A DNA stretch of 64,000 bases from Sphingobium lactosutens (GTDB lineage Bacteria > Pseudomonadota > Alphaproteobacteria > Sphingomonadales > Sphingomonadaceae). The translations under genes and the position numbers were made by a program. The notes under the pieces are model-generated. The model was not told the origin of the DNA and ran no database searches. It saw nothing but the letters and a program-made list of their open reading frames with translations. The stretch lies in assembly GCF_013393185.1 (NCBI RefSeq), contig NZ_QJQX01000083.1, forward strand, positions 62,001-126,000, written 5' to 3'. This document shows positions 61,439 through 64,000 of this stretch, one piece after another; position 1 is the stretch's first letter; every line of letters starts with the position of its first letter.

Positions 61439-62986
61439 CTACTCCCCGTCCCGCCCATAAACGTCCGGCAGGAACTGCACGCCCTGTGCGGTCGGCACGG
61501 CGGTCAGGTAGGTGAGGTAGACCGGCACCGGCTGCGACAGAGGGACATGCTGTTCGGGCTTGTCCCCGTCCGCGCTGAGCGTCTTGCCGAAGAACCAGCG
61601 GCCAAGGCGCTGCGCATCTTCCAGCCGGACGCAGCCATTGCTAAAATGCCGGTCCTCCTTGGCGAACAGGTTCCGCTGCGGCGTGTCGTGCAGATAGATG
61701 CCAAGGTCATTGGGGAACATGAACTTGACCTTCCCCATCGCATTGTCGCTGCCCGGCAACTGGCGCACCCGCACCTCCTGCCGGCCGGCCGCCACCGCAT
61801 CCCAGTCGATCGCGCTTTGCGCCAGCGGCGCGGGATTAGCGCTCCAGTCGGCCAGCGCTTCGTAGCGCATCGCCTTGAGCGACCCGCCGCCAAGGATCTT
61901 GGGCGCAACCTTGCGCTCGACCAGATCGGGCGGAATGTTCCAATAGGGATTGAGCGTCGCATAGCGGATCATGCCCGCCATCAGCGGCGTCTGCGTCTCC
62001 TTCGTGCCAGCAACGACCTTCATCGTGCCGTCGAGCGCACCTTTGCTATAGTACCAGAGCCGGGCCGAGGCAGCGTCCACCACCACATGGCGCGTCCAGG
62101 GGCCGGGAAGCAACCGCGCCCGTTCCAGATTGAGCGTCAGCAGCCGGGCATAGCGCTGTGGCCCCTCATTGAGGGCGGAGATGGTCATGGCGCCCGCGAC
62201 ACCATCGGGCTTCAGCCCATGGTCGGCCTGAAACGCCTTCACTTTCGCAACCAGCGCCTTGTCATAGGGTCCGCCGTCGATCAGTCCCAGCCTCTGGCGG
62301 AGCGCAGCAATTCCGGTACCCTTGCCGCCGGGACGCATCTTCACGCCTTCGGGCACGACGACGTCCGGTAGATCACCCCATTTTTGGAGGTAGCTGTCCC
62401 TGGCATTGCGCAACTTCGTGTAGAGCGGACTCATCCAGCCGGCGCTCTGGACATAGTCGGTCAGCGACGGTGCCAGCGCGGCGGCGCGCAAAATGTCCGA
62501 TGGATCAGCGTCGCGCGGTTCGATTTCCTTGTCGAGATAGCGGATCTTCACGCCCCTCGTGGGCCGGCGCATGTCGGCGACAAGGCTGGCGAAGCTGCGC
62601 GACAGGGCAAGGTCGGCGCGCGCCAACGCCTTGGGCGTCGGAGCAGCATTCGTTTCCCCGATCAAGCGTCGAAGGTCATCCGGATCATAGTTGCGCGGCT
62701 TGAGCCCATCAGCCTCGCTCTTGTCGATGAGGGCGAGCAACGCATCGGCCTGCGGCCCGACCCGCCCCTTTTCCACCCAGAGCGGCCAATAGCCGCGAGG
62801 CGCGTAGAAATCCTTGTATTTCCCGCCCACCTGCGCACGGATTTCCGCGCCGATGCTCGACCTTTCGGCCTGTCCGGCATCAGGCTGCGCCAGCACCGTT
62901 TGCGGCAATGTTGCGGCGATCAGCAGGCTGGTGAATAGCGTGAGGGCGCGGCGGACGTGCCGCGCCCGAAAGAGGGGATGGATCAG
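61439..62986 (-). CDS. L,D-transpeptidase of the YcbB type, probable CTG start
   Basis: 515 residues if begun at CTG 62986. The signal peptide then reads RARHVRR (n-region), ALTLFTSLLIAATL (h-region) and cleavage near VLA-QP. An N-terminal scaffold, a peptidoglycan-binding domain (LRQRLGLIDGGPYD, DHGLKPDGVAG) and a YkuD catalytic domain with HFSNGCVRL and its Cys follow. It forms 3-3 cross-links in peptidoglycan. The first conventional start (TTG 62908) falls inside the h-region and would destroy export. No ATG, GTG or TTG occurs upstream in frame before the lipoprotein gene; CTG 62986 has GGGGAG seven bases upstream and overlaps the lipoprotein stop as CTGA. Confidence 0.88.
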   Translation of the reverse strand: MIHPLFRARHVRRALTLFTSLLIAATLPQTVLAQPDAGQAERSSIGAEIRAQVGGKYKDFYAPRGYWPLWVEKGRVGPQADALLALIDKSEADGLKPRNYDPDDLRRLIGETNAAPTPKALARADLALSRSFASLVADMRRPTRGVKIRYLDKEIEPRDADPSDILRAAALAPSLTDYVQSAGWMSPLYTKLRNARDSYLQKWGDLPDVVVPEGVKMRPGGKGTGIAALRQRLGLIDGGPYDKALVAKVKAFQADHGLKPDGVAGAMTISALNEGPQRYARLLTLNLERARLLPGPWTRHVVVDAASARLWYYSKGALDGTMKVVAGTKETQTPLMAGMIRYATLNPYWNIPPDLVERKVAPKILGGGSLKAMRYEALADWSANPAPLAQSAIDWDAVAAGRQEVRVRQLPGSDNAMGKVKFMFPNDLGIYLHDTPQRNLFAKEDRHFSNGCVRLEDAQRLGRWFFGKTLSADGDKPEQHVPLSQPVPVYLTYLTAVPTAQGVQFLPDVYGRDGE

Positions 62987-63237
62987 CCGCGTTCTCCCCG
63001 GCGGGGCGGCAGCGGGGGCGGCGGCGGCGGACAGGGCGGCCCCTGGATCGCATGATAAATGCCGTCGGCGGTATAATAGCCGTCGATGATGCCATCGCCG
63101 TCGCGATCGGCCGCGACGGTGCCGGCCACAGCGCCTGGGCCGACGGGCGGCGCACTCGTCACCGGAGCCTCATTCTTCGAGCAGGCGCTCAAGGCCATCA
63201 GCCCGGCCGCAGCCAAAGCCACATATCTGAATTGCAT
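62983..63237 (-). CDS. Small lipoprotein with a calcium-type loop
   Basis: 84 residues. The signal peptide ends in the lipobox LSAC (Cys19). The mature part has DRDGDGIIDG, an EF-hand or thrombospondin-type Ca loop, followed by YYTADGIYH and a poly-proline C-terminus. The +2 residue is Ser, so it should go to the outer membrane. Its stop overlaps the putative CTG start of the L,D-transpeptidase gene, suggesting co-translation and a cell-wall role. Confidence 0.8.
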   Translation of the reverse strand: MQFRYVALAAAGLMALSACSKNEAPVTSAPPVGPGAVAGTVAADRDGDGIIDGYYTADGIYHAIQGPPCPPPPPPLPPRRGERG

Positions 63238-63394
63238 ATACTCTCCCTGGACGCAAAACGGCAGAACCGCCCGGCGCCGCCAGACCTCTCACCGCATCAA
63301 AGCGCGGCGGTAGGCCAACGTTTAACTTTGCGAAACGAATCCATTACTCGATCGAAATGACGGCCAATGGTGCATGAACAGCGCCCGACCGTTG

Positions 63395-64000
63395 TCAGTT
63401 CACCCAGTCGGCCGATGCGATCCCCTGCGCGTAAAGCAGCACCGACAGGTCCCCATGAACGATCTCGGCAGCGGCCGCCGCGCGGGTCTTGGGCTTGGCG
63501 TGATAGGCGACGCCCAGCCCTGCCCCCTCGATCATGGGGATGTCGTTGGCGCCGTCGCCGACCGCCAGCGTCAGCGCGCGGTCGATGCCGCCTGCAATCG
63601 CCGCTTCCAGTTCCGCCCGCTTGCGCGCGGCGTCGACGATCGGGGTGGTCACGGTGCCCAGCATTGTGCCGTCGGAGATTTCCAATACATTGGCGACATT
63701 CGCGTCGAAGCCAATTTCCTCCGCCACCGGCCCTGTGAAGCGGGTGAAGCCGCCCGATACCAGCAGCGTCGTAGCGCCGCGCGCCTTCATGGTGCGGACC
63801 AGCGCCTTCGCGCCACCCATGATGACCACGCGCTCTTCGCGGCACTGGTCGATGGCGCTGTCGGCCAGCCCCTTGAGCAGCGCAACGCGCTCATGCAGCG
63901 CGCCCGCGAAGTCGAGTTCGCCGCGCATCGCGCGTTCGGTGATCTCCGCGATCTGCGGCTTGATCCCGGCATAGTCGGCCAGTTCGTCAATGCACTCGAC
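63395..64000 (-). CDS. serB: Phosphoserine phosphatase (partial)
   Basis: About 202 C-terminal residues of the HAD enzyme SerB; the gene continues past the right edge, where the nucleophile motif must lie. Visible marks are ECIDELAD, AMRGELDFAGALHERV, motif II Ser in LLVSGGFTRF, the motif III lysine region and VGDGANDIPMI (motif IV). It makes serine from phosphoserine. The 157 bp downstream to the lipoprotein gene show no feature. Confidence 0.93.
   Translation of the reverse strand, partial: VECIDELADYAGIKPQIAEITERAMRGELDFAGALHERVALLKGLADSAIDQCREERVVIMGGAKALVRTMKARGATTLLVSGGFTRFTGPVAEEIGFDANVANVLEISDGTMLGTVTTPIVDAARKRAELEAAIAGGIDRALTLAVGDGANDIPMIEGAGLGVAYHAKPKTRAAAAAEIVHGDLSVLLYAQGIASADWVN

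Noticed and set aside
1..64000. tRNA, rRNA, CRISPR arrays, insertion sequences, prophage genes
   Set aside because: No cloverleaf with anticodon, repeat-spacer array, transposase or phage structural gene was recognised by reading; a covariance-model scan would settle the RNA part.

Overview
The window is GC-rich, densely packed DNA from an alphaproteobacterium, most likely a sphingomonad (Sphingobium/Sphingomonas type). This is inferred from the gene mix: a Wzx/Wzy exopolysaccharide locus with short Wza-like and GumC-like parts, a FecI/FecR/TonB-receptor set, gatCAB, and many ATGA/TGATG-coupled genes. No rRNA, tRNA, CRISPR array, transposase or phage gene was recognised.

Region 1 (1-32.2 kb) is a large exopolysaccharide locus. 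It holds the Wzc-type copolymerase/tyrosine kinase (448-2691), a Wzx-type flippase (2907-4355), two LuxR-type regulators with atypical receiver domains (1-377, 4252-4983) and an eight-gene leftward operon (13912-5311). That operon encodes three free GT4 glycosyltransferases, a GT4-phosphoglycosyltransferase fusion that probably starts the repeat unit, a formyltransferase, a PIG-L deacetylase, an ATP-grasp enzyme and a HAD phosphatase. A divergent rightward set (14172-23153) makes a 4-amino-4,6-dideoxy sugar (4,6-dehydratase, aminotransferase). It also encodes a sulfotransferase, a Wzy-type polymerase, a short Wza-type export lipoprotein, an outer-membrane beta-barrel and a secreted pectate-lyase-like protein.

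From 23.2 to 32.2 kb come an isolated methyltransferase, a GT-C membrane glycosyltransferase and a leftward operon for an unusual CDP-sugar: RfbF, RfbG, a 3-dehydratase with His in place of the PLP lysine and no Fe-S cysteines, a C-methyltransferase, a reductase/epimerase and a polyprenyl-phosphate GT2. I infer that the module builds a CDP-3,6-dideoxy C-methyl sugar, loads it on undecaprenyl phosphate and attaches it in the periplasm with the GT-C enzyme.

Region 2 (32.7-42.6 kb) has a NudK-like NUDIX hydrolase and a complete leftward glycogen operon, glgP-glgB-glgC-glgA-glgX. Region 3 (42.7-51.2 kb) has a serine beta-lactamase/esterase, a FecI-FecR-FecA-type signalling set and a large autotransporter, closed by a clear bidirectional terminator.

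Region 4 (51.4-64 kb) holds a three-gene envelope operon around an M48 metalloprotease and gatC-gatA-gatB with a low-GC small gene wedged between gatA and gatB. It continues with a DUF3089 hydrolase, ruvX, a Rap1a-like secreted protein, a MerR-type regulator diverging from a glutaredoxin-MauE fusion across a mer-style operator, a small lipoprotein, an L,D-transpeptidase that seems to need a CTG start, and serB running off the right edge.
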